Origin: Chondrosia reniformis | Lineage: Eukaryota > Porifera > Demospongiae > Chondrillida > Chondrillidae | Direction: 5' to 3' | Length of the DNA stretch: 64,000 nucleotides | Assembly: GCA_947172415.1 (NCBI GenBank) | Contig: OX359193.1 | Location: 2,784,501-2,848,500 of the forward strand | Part shown: one piece after another, positions 33,045 through 44,223 of the stretch | Layout: each line of letters begins with the position of its first letter | Position numbering within the stretch: the first letter of the stretch is position 1 | Notes under the pieces: model-generated | Database searches by the model: none | What the model saw: only the letters and a program-made list of their open reading frames with translations | What the model was told of the DNA's origin: nothing | Translations under genes and position numbers: made by a program

Positions 33045-33372
33045 TCAAAAACCCAAAAATGTAGAAAATACGGCACCATAGGCCAATCAACTTCATTAGA
33101 ACCCAACAATTGGCACTTGAGGCAAAATGACTTCACCAAAAACCTAACAATTGAGAAATATGGCACTAGAGGCCAATCAACGTCATTAGACCCCAACAAT
33201 TGGGAAAATATGGCACTTGAGGCCAATTGAATTCTTCAAAACCCAACAATTGGGAAAATATGGCAATTAATTTCATCAAAACCCAACAATTGGGAAAATA
33301 CGGCACTAGAGGCCAATTGACGTCTTCAAAAACCCAACAATTGGGAAAAATATGGCACTAGAGGCCAACTGA
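33045..33372. repeat. tandem array of about seven 50-bp units
   Basis: Units share ACCCAACAATTGGGAAAATA and TGGCACTAGAGGCCAAT with small indels. CAACAATTGGG contains the palindrome CAATTG. Minisatellite; no coding role seen. Confidence 0.9.
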
Positions 33373-34099
33373 TACACATGCATTAGCTAGCAAAGACTGA
33401 ATAAATGTTTACCTGTATCAATAGGTTTACATAAAGAATACTACATTTGACTCTACAATGCATAAAACTGACTAGAAATATCGAAGAAGAAACACTTGAT
33501 AACTATTAAAATTAAAATTTTGAATTATATATAACCTAAATTGTATATTACCTAACCTAACTAGCTATAGTATATTGTAAAAATATAACTTATATAATTT
33601 ACGGAACAACTTACCAGAGGAAACAGGAAGAGCCGACCGAGAACCGGAAGTAGTACCAGAGGCTTCGCTAACATGAACCTGCGTCGCCAACAAGGGTTGG
33701 CAGATTTGCACAGAAGGTTAATCAACGTTTTCCGATAAAAGTTGGAAAGACTGGCCAAACTGAACTTGCTGGTGATGAATACCTTGAACAACCTGGGCAA
33801 GGAGTGTAAGCGACGATTCCAAAGACGTCCCGTCAAGCGATGCAAGTTGTGGGGACCCCGTTGAAGGAGCTTGCGAAGAATTTGTGTTCCCTTCCGACAT
33901 TTGTCTGCTTAACTGCACGAGCTAAAGTTGTGTCGCTTCTTGGTGAAAGTTATTATATCGTTATAGTAACCAACTACCGATCAGCATACGAAGGACTGCA
34001 TTATTCTGCACAACGAGATCGCCATTAAGATCGTTCGCAAGCGTATTCAATTAAACCGTAAACTCTCCTTTTATTCATTAACTCCGTTTTACCTTAGTT
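33373..34099. other. no convincing gene
   Basis: Left flank of the large transposon. The stretch 33605-33950 has a somewhat higher GC content and overlapping open frames on both strands (for example a minus frame reading TNSSQAPSTGSPQLASLDGT), but no family is recognisable. Confidence 0.4.
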
Positions 34100-34105
34100 A
34101 AACTC
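34100..34105. other. 6-bp target-site duplication, left copy
   Basis: AAACTC immediately before the TATGGAGC terminus; the right copy is at 43876-43881. Confidence 0.9.
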
Positions 34106-34243
34106 TATGGAGCACCAAAGTGGACAAAAACGAAGATTGATGTCGATGTCGATATCTAAGAGCGATGTCGATATCGATGTCGATGTTTTCCATCGACAGT
34201 CGGTGTCGACAGTCGATCGTCGGTGTCGACAGTCGATCGTCTG
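34106..34243 (+). repeat. left terminal inverted repeat
   Basis: TATGGAGCACCAAAGTGGAC, then ACAAAAACGAAGAT and iterated GATGTCGATGTCGATATC, then two copies of GGTGTCGACAGTCGATCGTC. Matches the reverse complement of 43744-43875. The subterminal iterations may be transposase-binding sites (inference). Confidence 0.92.
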
Positions 34244-34249
34244 TAATAC

Positions 34250-34317
34250 CTGTTCTTCTTTACCGGCTGTTCTTCTTTACCAGCTGTTCTTCTTTACCAG
34301 CTGTTCTTCTTTACCAG
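34250..34317. repeat. four 17-bp tandem units before the HECT start codon
   Basis: CTGTTCTTCTTTACCAG repeated four times (first unit with one change) lies between the terminal repeat and the ATG at 34328, so it would form the 5' leader of the HECT gene. Its effect on expression is unknown. Confidence 0.9.
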
Positions 34318-35593
34318 CTGTTAAGAAATGGCGGAAGACAAAGTACAACAGGCTATTGATATTCTCATACTGCTTCTCAGTCAGCGTGAGGCTGGAGAAA
34401 GCTCCAATTCAGGGTCAATATACAGTGAACCACGCCAAAGAGGTATAAGTTAGGCCAAGCAGCTGCAGGCTAATTTGATTTGCGATTCAGTGTTTCGTGC
34501 TACTACATGGAAATCTGAAAAACTAAACCCCTAGTACCGTGTTACGTAACTGCGCGAACATCTTTTTATACGGGTTCATCGTTATATTATATTGGGCCCA
34601 AGACGTTGACGTTTTTGTACTATTCAGTATAAGGTAAATATACACTTTAAAACTATTCACATGCACTCCTTGGATATTGAAGGCAATTGAAGGCCCTAAT
34701 TGACAATATATTCAATATCGAATATTATAATGTGAATGCTATATAACATGAAGTATCTGTCCGGATGGACGGTTGCAGCAATGAAGTGAACATAATTATA
34801 ATTACTGGTGTATACAAACGTTTATGCATAGGTATATGGTGAGAGATAGGCCAATATAATTGTATGGCATCATGGCAAAATTTAAAAACTCATGCAGTGG
34901 ACATGCATACATGGTGTCTGTGAATGCTGACATCAAGTGGTAGCTTCATGTATATTTGTCCATCTGATCATGTATTGTGAGATATAGGCACATATTATAC
35001 AGTTAAACTTTCTATACTCATTGATCATGCTTAATATAGATGCAGGAGTTGAGTTATATTCTTACAGGATGCCAGCATTAAACATTAATTCATGCTGAAT
35101 TTGCATGGGCTGGCATGAGCTTAGGGCATTAGGCCTATATAGTCTTCATATGTATCCTTTGTAGTCTATGTAGAAATTTTAATGTCGTGTCACTTTTCCC
35201 TAAGTTTTTTCTCACCATTCATGGACTCATTGTTCATGCATTATAGATGCATGGCATGCAGTATATAAAGCATGATCAATTATTATGAGTTATAGAAAGT
35301 TTAATGTACATACATATAATATATATGTGCGCATATATATTCTCACCATACACCAACATAATATATATATCAGAGAGAATGTCAGTACTCTCTAAGTAGG
35401 GATGGCCGAAAAAAACATGGCCGCCCAATCCAATGTATTATCAATTAACACCTAATAAATCAACAGTGATAGGATGTTTGCTTGTATTCGAGTGTTTGCA
35501 GTCGTTTTTGCATGCTTTTCTAAATGCCAAAACATGCTTTCGCCAAGAAAACTTTCAAAACAAATGTTAATAAGAAAAAAGGAGCAATACAAA

Positions 35594-35720
35594 TTAAATA
35601 AAACATTCAAAAATGGAGTTAAAAGTAGGGATGGCAGTATAACAGCGATTGGCACATCTAGAAAAAGCTGTTATAGTGCCATCCCTACTTTAAATTCCAT
35701 TTTTGAATGTTTTTATTTAA
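35594..35720. repeat. foldback repeat in HECT intron 1
   Basis: 35594-35646 and 35667-35720 are near-perfect inverted copies containing AGTAGGGATGGCAGTATAAC. The AGTAGGGATGGC string is shared with the elements at 47586 and 58362. The neighbouring stretch 35394-35590 resembles the reverse complement of 55960-56100. Confidence 0.85.
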
Positions 35721-37137
35721 CTTCATTGTTATGGTCTGCATGCCTTATACAGGGGCAAATATTCGAGGCTCCTGCAGCCGGGCTTTGGATGCAGTTAGGT
35801 CTTTCAGGAACCGTTTGGGTGGTGCTGCAACACTGAATGACATCACAGCTGACCAAAAAGCCAACTTTGGCCCTTACAAGCAACCAAAAGGGAAAGGGCC
35901 TGCCAAAAGAAGTAAAGGAATAAGTTGGACTGTTAAAATGGTATGCTTGAGCTCCACTAATGCTAAGCGAGTGCCTTGTACTGTTGTTGAACGAGAAGCA
36001 CTTATAGAGGCTGGCTTGGGAGAGAAGAAAGTATTCATTGAAGACATAAATTGTTCACATGAGGAGTTTAAATCTGCAATAATTGCAACTTTTCCCAAGC
36101 TAGGTGAATGTGGGGGGTTCGATTTGTTACGATGTATACCCAACACCAAGGAGTTAGAGGTCATTTCTCTGGCTATATCACAGTCACCGAAGCTCTTGAA
36201 GAGTGTGGTGGCATGTGGAAGGGTATTTATCCGACCAATTCAGAAGAACTTGGCCCCTGATCCTGACAAGGAGCTAACCTCTCCAGTGCAGGTGTGTTTG
36301 AATATATACTGCAGGAGTCACTGCATGATACCATCAATGACTCGTGCATTTGGTGTATCGATATCTTTGTTTGTAATTCAGCTTAATGAAAAATGTATAT
36401 ACTCTGGTGAAGAAGTGGCCTTGACTCATTTGAGAAAGCATGTGCAGTGTTGCAGGTTTGACACATGTATATAACTAATCATGAATATATACATATATAC
36501 TTAGAGAGTATACCGTACTCTTTGATAACATATACACTCTATGTACATATGTTATAGACTCAAACCGATAGATAGTGAATCAGCCAGTGGTAGCAGTACT
36601 AGTCTAGGTGATAAGCCTGCCCCAAAGATTCCCTTGCATAAGTATTTCATCTGATGAGTCTGAGGACCTGGATGCAGCTGTGCCTACCAAGGTATTCCAT
36701 AATATACATTTTTATATTTTCATATAAATAATACCTATGCATGCTTGTTATGCAGGTAGCCACTGAAGAAGTGTCAGCATTGACCACTGAGGATGTTCAA
36801 GCCACTGATCATGAAGTAGATGTGACAACCACTGAGAGGATTATGTTAGACCATACAATTAAGCTATCTGATGCTGAATCCTCACTTTTTTATCCGGTTG
36901 AGTTAGTTATAAATGAGAACGGCATGTTTAGCTAATAAATTATTAATTCCTCTGACAGGACTGAGCCCGTAGTTGAGACTCTCAGTGATATTGTGCAGAA
37001 GCTAGCCATAAATATATCGACAGATGAGGTCCAAATTCCACTACGAAGGGATCATGTGCTTGAAGATGCCCTTCGTAGTGTCAAACGTAGTACTTTTCCA
37101 ATAACACACAGAGTGAATGTAAGTATTGTTGCATGCA

Positions 37138-37204
37138 TTATATATATATATATATATATATATATTGCACATGTATATACACAATAGTGGAACTTGCATT
37201 TGCA

Positions 37205-37247
<43 letters not shown>
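37138..37247. repeat. TA microsatellites in HECT intron 6
   Basis: Two runs of (TA)n, about 37138-37164 and 37209-37246; the second directly precedes the acceptor of exon 7. Confidence 0.9.
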
Positions 37248-37250
<3 letters not shown>

Positions 37251-38020
37251 AGGTGCAGTTTCTGGGAGAAGTTGGTGAAGATGGAGGTGGTCTTAGGAGG
37301 GAATTCTGGGCTTTACTATGCAAGGATGTCAAGAGCTCCCTGTTTGAAGGTGTTGGCGATCGGTGCGTCCTGAGACACGATGCTGTTGGTCTACAAGTAA
37401 GGTTAAAATTAAGTAGCAGAGCTTGATTGCACATGATTAAATTAAATTGTAACCGTGTATATATGAATGCAGACAAAGAAGTTCTATCATCTTGGCCGGC
37501 TTATGTCCATGAGTTTGGTGCAAGGTGGCAGTGGTTTTCCATTCTTCGCACCACCCATGTTCAAGTACCTGTGTGGGGTCGAGATGTCCTCAATTGAAGT
37601 TTCTCAGCAGGATGTGCCAAACCTCGAGGTGCTAAGTTTACTGAAGAAGGTATATGGCATAGCTGAATTAAGACTGCACAAATTCATAAGCAGAGTTTGC
37701 CGTGTCTGTCATCTTGCAGATTGAGGAAGCTTCAGATGAGAACACTCTGCGGGCTGTATGCTTTGAGGCAGTTGACATTACCCTTGACGCAGGATACGTA
37801 AAGCCAATCACTGGTATCACAATGGATGGTAAAATTGAGTTGATGAATGTACTGATGTTCCATTATACCTTGTACCGTAACAAAGCAGTGCTAGACCAGC
37901 TGAAATCTGGTCTAGTTACCCTTGGAGTCTTGGGGGCCATGACCCAGTACCCGCATATATTAGAACCATTCTTTGTCAGTGGAATGCAAGCTCCCCTTAC
38001 GGCAGGTTAAGTTATATATA

Positions 38021-38174
38021 TGGCACAAAAAGTACAGAAACAAGAAAGGGATGTTACATAGTGAAGCATTAGCTATGCATTAATCCTACAAGCAAGGGTG
38101 TTGTATGATTCATGCATATATAGCTAATGCTTCACTATGTAACATCCCTTTCTTGTTTCTGTACTTTTTGTGCC
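38021..38174. repeat. foldback element in HECT intron 9
   Basis: Arms 38021-38080 and 38111-38174 are reverse complements (TGGCACAAAAAGTACAGAAA...), differing mainly by a 4-base ATAT insertion near the loop. Confidence 0.9.
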
Positions 38175-38252
38175 ATCCCTACATCTTCACTATTTTTGTA
38201 GAAAATTTTTATTGTTCTCTTATATATAAATAACCATGTATATAGATATATA

Positions 38253-39000
38253 CAGTGCAAGTTACAATATACTAAGGTAATCTAAATAAATAATATAATG
38301 TAATTAAATAATTCATATGGCTCCAAGAAAGGATCTAGAAACAAAATGGGCATATCATCATAAAGTATAGGGTATAAAACTTGTTTTAAATTAAGGGATT
38401 TCTTATTTAGGCCTCCGCTTGTTAGAAAACGGAGGACAAAGTCTGCATATAAAAGGCCATAGGACTATAGAAAACCTAGGGAAAATTTATATTCAAACCA
38501 TGTGTTATATTAATAAAATTTTTCAATTTGTCAGATAACTGTGAAACCAACATATATCATGGTACATGTGCATAGGAAACGTCTGGCGAAGTTTCGCTTA
38601 ATTAAATGAGCAAAATAATCAAGATATAATGAAGAATTCAAGGTTACGATTGCACAATCTGTGATGTATTGTGATGTTTCTCTGGTGCGTCACCAACACC
38701 TCTCGTATGTCGCTCCGTAAACATTTAGTGAATTTTGTGACGTTGGGAAAACGTCACCGCCTCGTTGCTAAAGAAGATCATCCCTTTCGTGAACGGCTAT
38801 GACAAGTCGACGCTCTCCTACGAGAAGGAGCTACGGAATAAGCGAGTTGCAGCGAACGTTAGATAAAGCGTATTTGTATACATTCATGTTAAGTTTAAGC
38901 CAGAATTGTTGCTATACATTGATGTAAAATAAATAAAATAAATTCGTTTAGACGACCGTAGTAAAACTTTGGTAGTTTAAGCTCCGTCATCTCTTCTTTT
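38253..39000. repeat. CAGTGCAAGTTACAA family, half-copy
   Basis: Begins CAGTGCAAGTTACAATATAC and contains GGCCTCCGCTTGTTAGAAAA, GAGGACAAAGTCTGCATATA and CATCCCTTTCGTGAACGGCTA. Copies or parts recur at 39400-40140, 44774-45760, 46830-47020 (reversed), 52060-52350 (reversed) and 55363-55620. Confidence 0.85.
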
Positions 39001-39189
39001 GTTTTCTGTTAGTATTTTTACCTATCCATGTGTGTATGTACGTATGCAGGATTGTAATTGGATACGTAGGGGTGGATTTGGATAAATATGCGTACGTGCA
39101 AGCTCATACGGTACATATAGTCAATCTCTCAGTATATTGCTAGCATATATATATATATTATGCTTGTTTAAATACAATCAAGTACTACA

Positions 39190-40147
39190 CAGTGCAAGTT
39201 ACAAATTTATACACAGATGCAAGTGACTCCCAAGATAATCACACTGAGGTATATAATATAATCTGGATGCAAATGACTCCCAAAATAATCACGATCAGGT
39301 ATATTAAACGCTACAAGACTTTAGCCACACTGAAATTCTCAACTGCGGCATACAGAGTAGTAGTCTCTACAGATCATATAAGGTTAAATACATGGCCTTA
39401 ATATAATATAAATAAATAAATAATATAATATAAATAATTCATATGGCTCCAGGAAAGGACCTAGCAACAGAATGGGCATAGTATCATAAAGATTAGGGTA
39501 TAAAACTCAGTTTTAATTGAAGGATTTTTTATTTAGGTCTCCATTTGGTAGAAAACGGAGGACAAAGTCTGCATATAAAATGCCATAGGACTATAGAAAA
39601 GCTATAGAAAATTTATATTGAAACCAAGTGTTATATTAGTAAAAATTTTCAATTCGTCAGATAACTGTGAAACCGACATATATAATGGTACATGTGTATG
39701 ACAAATGTCTGGCCAAGTTTTGCTTAATTAAATGAGCAAAATAATCAAGATATAATGAAGAATTCAAGGTTACGATTGCGCAATCTGTGATGTATTGTGA
39801 TGTTTCTCTGGTGTGTCACCAACACCTCTCATATGTCGCTCCGTACACATTAGGTGAATCTTGTGACGTTGTGAAAACGTCACCGCCTCGTTGCTAAAGA
39901 AGATCATCCCTTTGTGAACGGCTATGACAAGTCGACGCTCTACTACGAGAAGGAGCTAGCGAACAGGCGAGTTGTAGCGAAGGTTAGATAAAACGTTTTT
40001 GTATAAGTTCCCGTCAAGTTTGAGGCAGAGTTGTTCCTATATTTATGCGAAAGACTAAATTCGTTTGGTCGACGGTGTTACTTTGGTAATTTAAGCTCTG
40101 TCTTCTCTTCTTACGTTATCTGTTAATATTTTTACTTGTCCATGTGT

Positions 40148-40181
<34 letters not shown>

Positions 40182-40630
40182 TGGCAATATTAAACTTGTA
40201 CACAAGGGAGATCACATACATATATAAAGGCCTTGGCCTTTTATGTCCCTTGTGTACAAGTTACAAAATGGTCTCAAACCCTGTTGATTATGCAAATGCA
40301 TGCAACCAACCATCGGTGTTCTTAGCTCCCTCACAAGGCAAATCTAATCTGCTGTGGTTATTAGCTGAGACCCCTTTAATACTGGAGCCTTTGTTGATAT
40401 ATGGCATGCAGATGCATCATCTTCAGTCTATACTAAGGTGTGAAAAGGTAATTGGTAGGCCATGTGTTCTACCTTGCAATTGGATGATCTGTATCAACTA
40501 TTACTCTCTATGCAGTAGTTGAGGATTTCAAAGCCTGCAACAGTACTAGTGTGACTAAAGTCTTGTACTGTTTAAAATACTGATTATCCTAGGGGTCACT
40601 TGGATCTCTTTAAATTTGTAACTTGCACTG
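39190..40630. mobile_element. 1.44-kb long-TIR element in HECT intron 9
   Basis: Both ends are CAGTGCAAGTTACAAATTTA in opposite orientation, and the homology extends inward about 200 bp (39190-39400 against 40440-40630, reversed). The interior holds a copy of the repeat described at 38253 and a conserved open stretch at 40260-40440 (NPVDYANACNQPSVFLAPSQ). No recognisable transposase; non-autonomous. Confidence 0.75.
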
Positions 40631-41244
40631 CATGTGTAGCTAGTACTTGATTGTAATTTTAATATTGTGTAGTCACTTGGTCCTCTTAAATTTGTAACTT
40701 GTACTGTGTAGTACTTGATTGTAATTTTAATATTGAGTATATATATATATAAGTGTGCCATTCCAGTCTGATTATGTTACTCTATATCCCTCATCCACAT
40801 GCAGATATGATAAGCTAGCTATTTGTACTCATACGCTTTTCTGATACTGGGACTACTGAAAGAAAGAAGGAAGAGGCCACCTACATGCTATTTTTAGATC
40901 TTCTCCATGATTGTGAATTAGAAGGTATAATTGTATATATTATACCTTCAAATTCACAAGTATCATTTGGTATATTCATGTATATCTCGTATATAGCAGA
41001 TGACATCCCAGTCAAAGTATCCCTGGTGCAGATACTCAGTTTTTTCACTGGCACTGAGTATCCTCCACCAGGTGGTTTTCAGGTACCAGCAAGTATCAAT
41101 TTTAACCCAACTTCGGAATTCCCACTTGCCTCTACTTGTGCAATACAACTTACTTTGCCAACACAACACTATGACAACCCGGAACGTTTCTTTGAGAGGA
41201 TGGTATATGGAATAGCCAACCATGGAAGGTTTGGTTTGCTTTAA

Positions 41245-42203
41245 CTTCTTACAATTAGTATACTTATAGGTATAGATGAGGTTTAACCTTAAGTTAAACA
41301 GAGTTCATGAACAGAGTGTATTACTCAATGCGTATATTATATATCTACAGATTATCTATATACGTAGAGATATAAATTAGCGTAAGGCATATTATCAACA
41401 ATTGCGCAATAGGAGTTGTATTTACAATAGTTACAAACATTGGTCATGTATGCATTCGAAAAGCTCTGCAGGCGCACAGCCACTAGGTCTTGCATCATCC
41501 CTAATTGGTCCCATCCTGTCAGGTTCCAGGGGTTTCTTTTCTCTCCATCTTCGGATGTGATCAGGCCTCAGTGGGTATGCAGCATGCGGTGGTACCTCAT
41601 CTTTCCAAAGCACTCATTTTATGTAATGTAGGTGCAGGCGGACTTATCATGTAGTCAAGCCAAGGTAATAGGTCGCAATTGGCCTTAAGGTATTTGTAAT
41701 TCTAACCTCGTAATTGATATGTCGCCATGTCATATATATAAGTTGGTCATTCATAACTTTGTGGATAAACCATATAGTTTCCAAAACATTGACTTAAGAA
41801 AGCTGGGCTTAATTATTACAATTTCCCTAATCACCCTGCCTGCACCTTAAAATCTATATCGTATTGCGGGAGTTGCTAGGCAACTTTATACCCCCTAATA
41901 TTTAGCGGTTTAAGTTTGCTGCCTACCCCAGCCTTCCGCCAGCTTATTGCATAATATGCACAGGCTAAAGGATATAACCCCTGGTTCCTGATTAGGAAGG
42001 AGAACTGGTATATAGGGTTACATATATATACACACACTACATGCATGGCTTGCCCCATCATGAGGTGTGGTATGTACTATCTCTAAGCATTGATGGAGCG
42101 TATAGACATTAAGTATATATATATACATAGTTTGGTATAACTTCTTGTATACTATACAAGATGAAATAATTGTCAAAACTTGATAAACTTGTTGAGCCAA
42201 TTA
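41245..42203. other. spacer between convergent HECT and integrase genes
   Basis: AT-rich, about 960 bp, without a supported gene; expected to contain both 3' ends and polyadenylation signals. Confidence 0.5.
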
Positions 42204-43740
42204 TTAAATACATTCTTTAATAAAGGCACGTGCCATCACGTACAATGACATGCCAAGGTCATCACACTGCTCAAGTGGATCCACAGCCTGATTCAATTCC
42301 TCCATTTGCTGTAGATTAAGGGGGTTTCGTGTAACTGGGACATCCACAATGTCAATATCGGTTTCTGTTGGCACTGGCCCACTCCAGTCAATGCCATATT
42401 CATCCTAACATATATAGTGAAAGATATTTTTAAGCATATATATACGTATATCAACCACAATATAAAAAATGCATGGCATGCATATATATGTCAATCCTTA
42501 CCAAGGAGTCCTCCAAAACACCCTGGATTGCAGCATCATCTCCTGATTCTTGTGTCATGCCTCTTGTCCATAGCTGTAAAGGACTTTGATTCCCAGCAGT
42601 ACGTATACGATGATTGGTGTATGATTGCCGAAACACATCCAGTTGAGCATTGATGCGGGGAATGAATACATGGTGCAGTGCAAAAAGGTCAACATTATTT
42701 GAAGGATCCAAGATTCCACTGTCTTCCATTGAATAAAAAAGATAATAAAACAAGGAGATGCAACCCATGAATACGTCTCTCCACAGTCGTTCTATTCTTT
42801 GATTGTGTACACTCCTCCCAGTGATACATCTTCTTCGGCCAGGACCACGTTCTGGGTGATTAAGCATGAATTCTGACACCCTGACATTCTCACCTCCTCG
42901 ATCACATCTTACTCTTGAGGGTAATCCATGCCTTCTAACAGCATCTAGAAAGCACAACAGCACTGTATCAGCAAGATTATTTGTGGAAGCTCTAAGGCAC
43001 ACAGGTAACCTTGAGTATCCATCGATTCCTCCATGAATGACAACACGCCACCTGATTAATTTATGGTGACCATCAATATGCCACAAACTGTTTGGCATGC
43101 AAACATGGTATTGCCTCCGATGAAGAGCCTGTCTGAATCATGTCTGTACCCCTCTAGGATCAACTCTTAAAAGGCTATCCCTGACCCTGGAACGCTGTAT
43201 CTTCAGTCCTAACCCCCTCAGATATCCGTCAAGTGACCTCTCACCTGAGTTTGGGCGTGTGTCAACATACCGTCTTGTAATGGTGTCAAGGTCTGTGTCA
43301 CTGAGCATACTAAACTCAGCATCCTCTTGCAAACCGTACTGAAGAATTCTCCTTCTGATTGTTCGTGGAGACACTTGTAACATTTTTGCTATTTCAACAT
43401 TGGAAAAATGGAGCTCTAACAGAGTCACCAACTGTTCCTCACTAATTGGAATTTATGGACGTCCTTTGATATGTTGGCGATAGCACTCATCCACGTGGTT
43501 TCGAATGGCTTTAACCATATCAAAAATAGCCTGCACAATCACCTCACCACCTGGTAGTTGCATGAGTCCTTCTACTGTTACAATATCCCTAAGAATCAGC
43601 TCTGCTTGTAACAGCAAAGTTCCTTCCATGTCTTCAGATAGGATATCACTTTTTTGCTCAATTTCTCTGATAGCTTCTTCCACTTCCAGAAAAAAATCAT
43701 TCAGCTCTTGATTGTTATATATCCTCTATATATATATTTT
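42204..43740 (-). pseudogene. rve-type DDE integrase/transposase of the transposon
   Basis: Catalyses strand transfer at the terminal repeats (by family). Main exon from about 43740 to 42502: helical N-terminus (LNDFFLEVEEAIREIEQKSD), helix-turn-helix LHFSNVEIAKMLQVSPRTIR (43410-43340), then the rve core with WHIDGHHKLIRWRVVIHGGI (first Asp), SRVRCDRGGENVRV (second Asp) and GRSVHNQRIERLWRDVFMG (catalytic Glu), followed by YTNHRIRTAGNQSPLQLW. Donor TTG|GTAAGG at 42502-42501 and acceptor at 42404 join the last exon (42404-42204) in phase 0: DEYGIDWSGPVPTETDIDIV to AFIKECI. Lesions: TAA at 43453-43455 and TGA at 43138-43140. No ATG is clear, so a short upstream exon is likely. Confidence 0.88.
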
Positions 43741-43743
43741 ATC

Positions 43744-43875
43744 GTCTACATAGACATCGACTGTCCACACCGAAGATCGACTGTCGACACCGACGATCGA
43801 CTGTCGACACCGACTATCGATATCGACATCGACATCGACATCGATCTTCGTTTTTGTCCACTTTGGCGCTCCATA
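43744..43875 (-). repeat. right terminal inverted repeat
   Basis: Reverse complement begins TATGGAGCGCCAAAGTGGAC and continues with the same GTCGAT iterations and GGTGTCGACAGTCGATCGTC copies as the left end. The number of iterations differs slightly between the two ends. Confidence 0.92.
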
Positions 43876-43881
43876 AAACTC
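43876..43881. other. 6-bp target-site duplication, right copy
   Basis: AAACTC immediately after the right terminus, identical to 34100-34105. Confidence 0.9.
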
Positions 43882-44074
43882 CATATTACGGGATGCGATG
43901 ACGTATTAAACAACCTTTATGATAAAAAAAACATCACAGATTTATTATGCAATCATTCCTAGTACGAACGCGAACACGAAACGAGCAGCCAGCCATATTG
44001 TCTTCCATATTGAACCAAGAGAGTGAACGTGTAGGAAGCCGATTAATACATAGGGATTCCCCCTTTTTGATAAA

Positions 44075-44087
44075 ATGGCAACTGAAG
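44075..44087 (+). CDS. PIGS: probable PIGS, coding exon 1
   Basis: ATG GCA ACT GAA G then donor GTATGTTT. This short start exon joins exon 2 at 44224 to give [22 protein letters not shown] is a subunit of the GPI transamidase complex in the endoplasmic reticulum membrane, which attaches GPI anchors to proteins. The start lies about 200 bp right of the large transposon, so the element sits in or near the promoter of this gene. Confidence 0.65.
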
Positions 44088-44223
44088 GTATGTTTCCATG
44101 CTCTCATCCGTCCTTCGCTTTCATTAAATATAGTGTGATACTTGATAGTTAATGTTGTATTAAATGTTGTACCTAATTACTTAACGTGCGCTATTGATAG
44201 TCTGTGAGTCACCTTTTTTGTAG

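Larger units (their letters stand above)
34328..41244 (+). pseudogene. HECT-type E3 ubiquitin ligase gene of the transposon (11 exons)
   Basis: HECT ligases accept ubiquitin on a cysteine and pass it to substrates. Exons by GT..AG and phase: 34328-34442, 35753-36291, 36382-36455, 36558-36691, 36756-36901, 36959-37118, 37253-37396, 37473-37649, 37720-38005, 40805-40924, 40997-41244. These total 2,143 nt, about 713 residues. The N-terminal third is unknown with a small Cys/His motif (LTHLRKHVQCC). From 36959 the HECT domain: FLGEVGEDGGGLRREFWALL, HLGRLMSMSLVQGGSGF, FTGTEYPPPGGFQVPASINF, and FPLASTCAIQLTLPT with catalytic Cys TGT at 41137-41139. It resembles the G2E3-like HECT group. Lesions: a one-base frameshift in exon 4 (about 36620-36650) and TAG at 40816-40818, where CAG (Gln) would fit. 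Otherwise all phases match. Confidence 0.88.
34106..43875. mobile_element. 9.77-kb DNA transposon encoding rve integrase and HECT ubiquitin ligase
   Basis: The ends are inverted repeats, TATGGAGCACCAAAGTGGAC on the left and the reverse complement with one change (TATGGAGCGCC...) on the right, extending for about 130 bp through GTCGAT-rich subterminal repeats. AAACTC flanks both sides. Inside are two genes: an 11-exon HECT ligase (plus, 34328-41244) and a DDE integrase (minus, 43740-42204) that converge with about 960 bp between their stop codons. From memory, unverified, the 6-bp duplication and TA-starting ends fit the eukaryotic IS3EU-like transposons. Small repeat elements have inserted in HECT introns 1 and 9. 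Confidence 0.93.

Noticed and set aside
34165..34448. Open frames through the left terminal repeat, including repeated LLYQLFFFTSCSS
   Set aside because: They translate the GTCGAT iterations and the 17-bp tandem units in arbitrary frames; the real HECT start at 34328 uses another frame.
36292..36381. Reading straight through from HECT exon 2 to exon 3, since the frame is open
   Set aside because: The segment begins with GTGTGT and ends with AATTCAG, is a multiple of three (90 nt), and its translation does not fit the flanking protein; a phase-0 intron is more likely. RNA data would decide.
37133..37476. Open frames rich in YIYIYIYI on both strands
   Set aside because: They are translations of the TA microsatellites at 37138-37247.
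40266..40440. Reading the NPVDYANACNQ frame as a missing HECT exon (it contains LEPLLIYGMQ, like LEPFFVSGMQ in exon 9)
   Set aside because: The same frame occurs in copies of the repeat outside the HECT gene (46530, 52505), and exon 9 joins exon 10 in phase without it.
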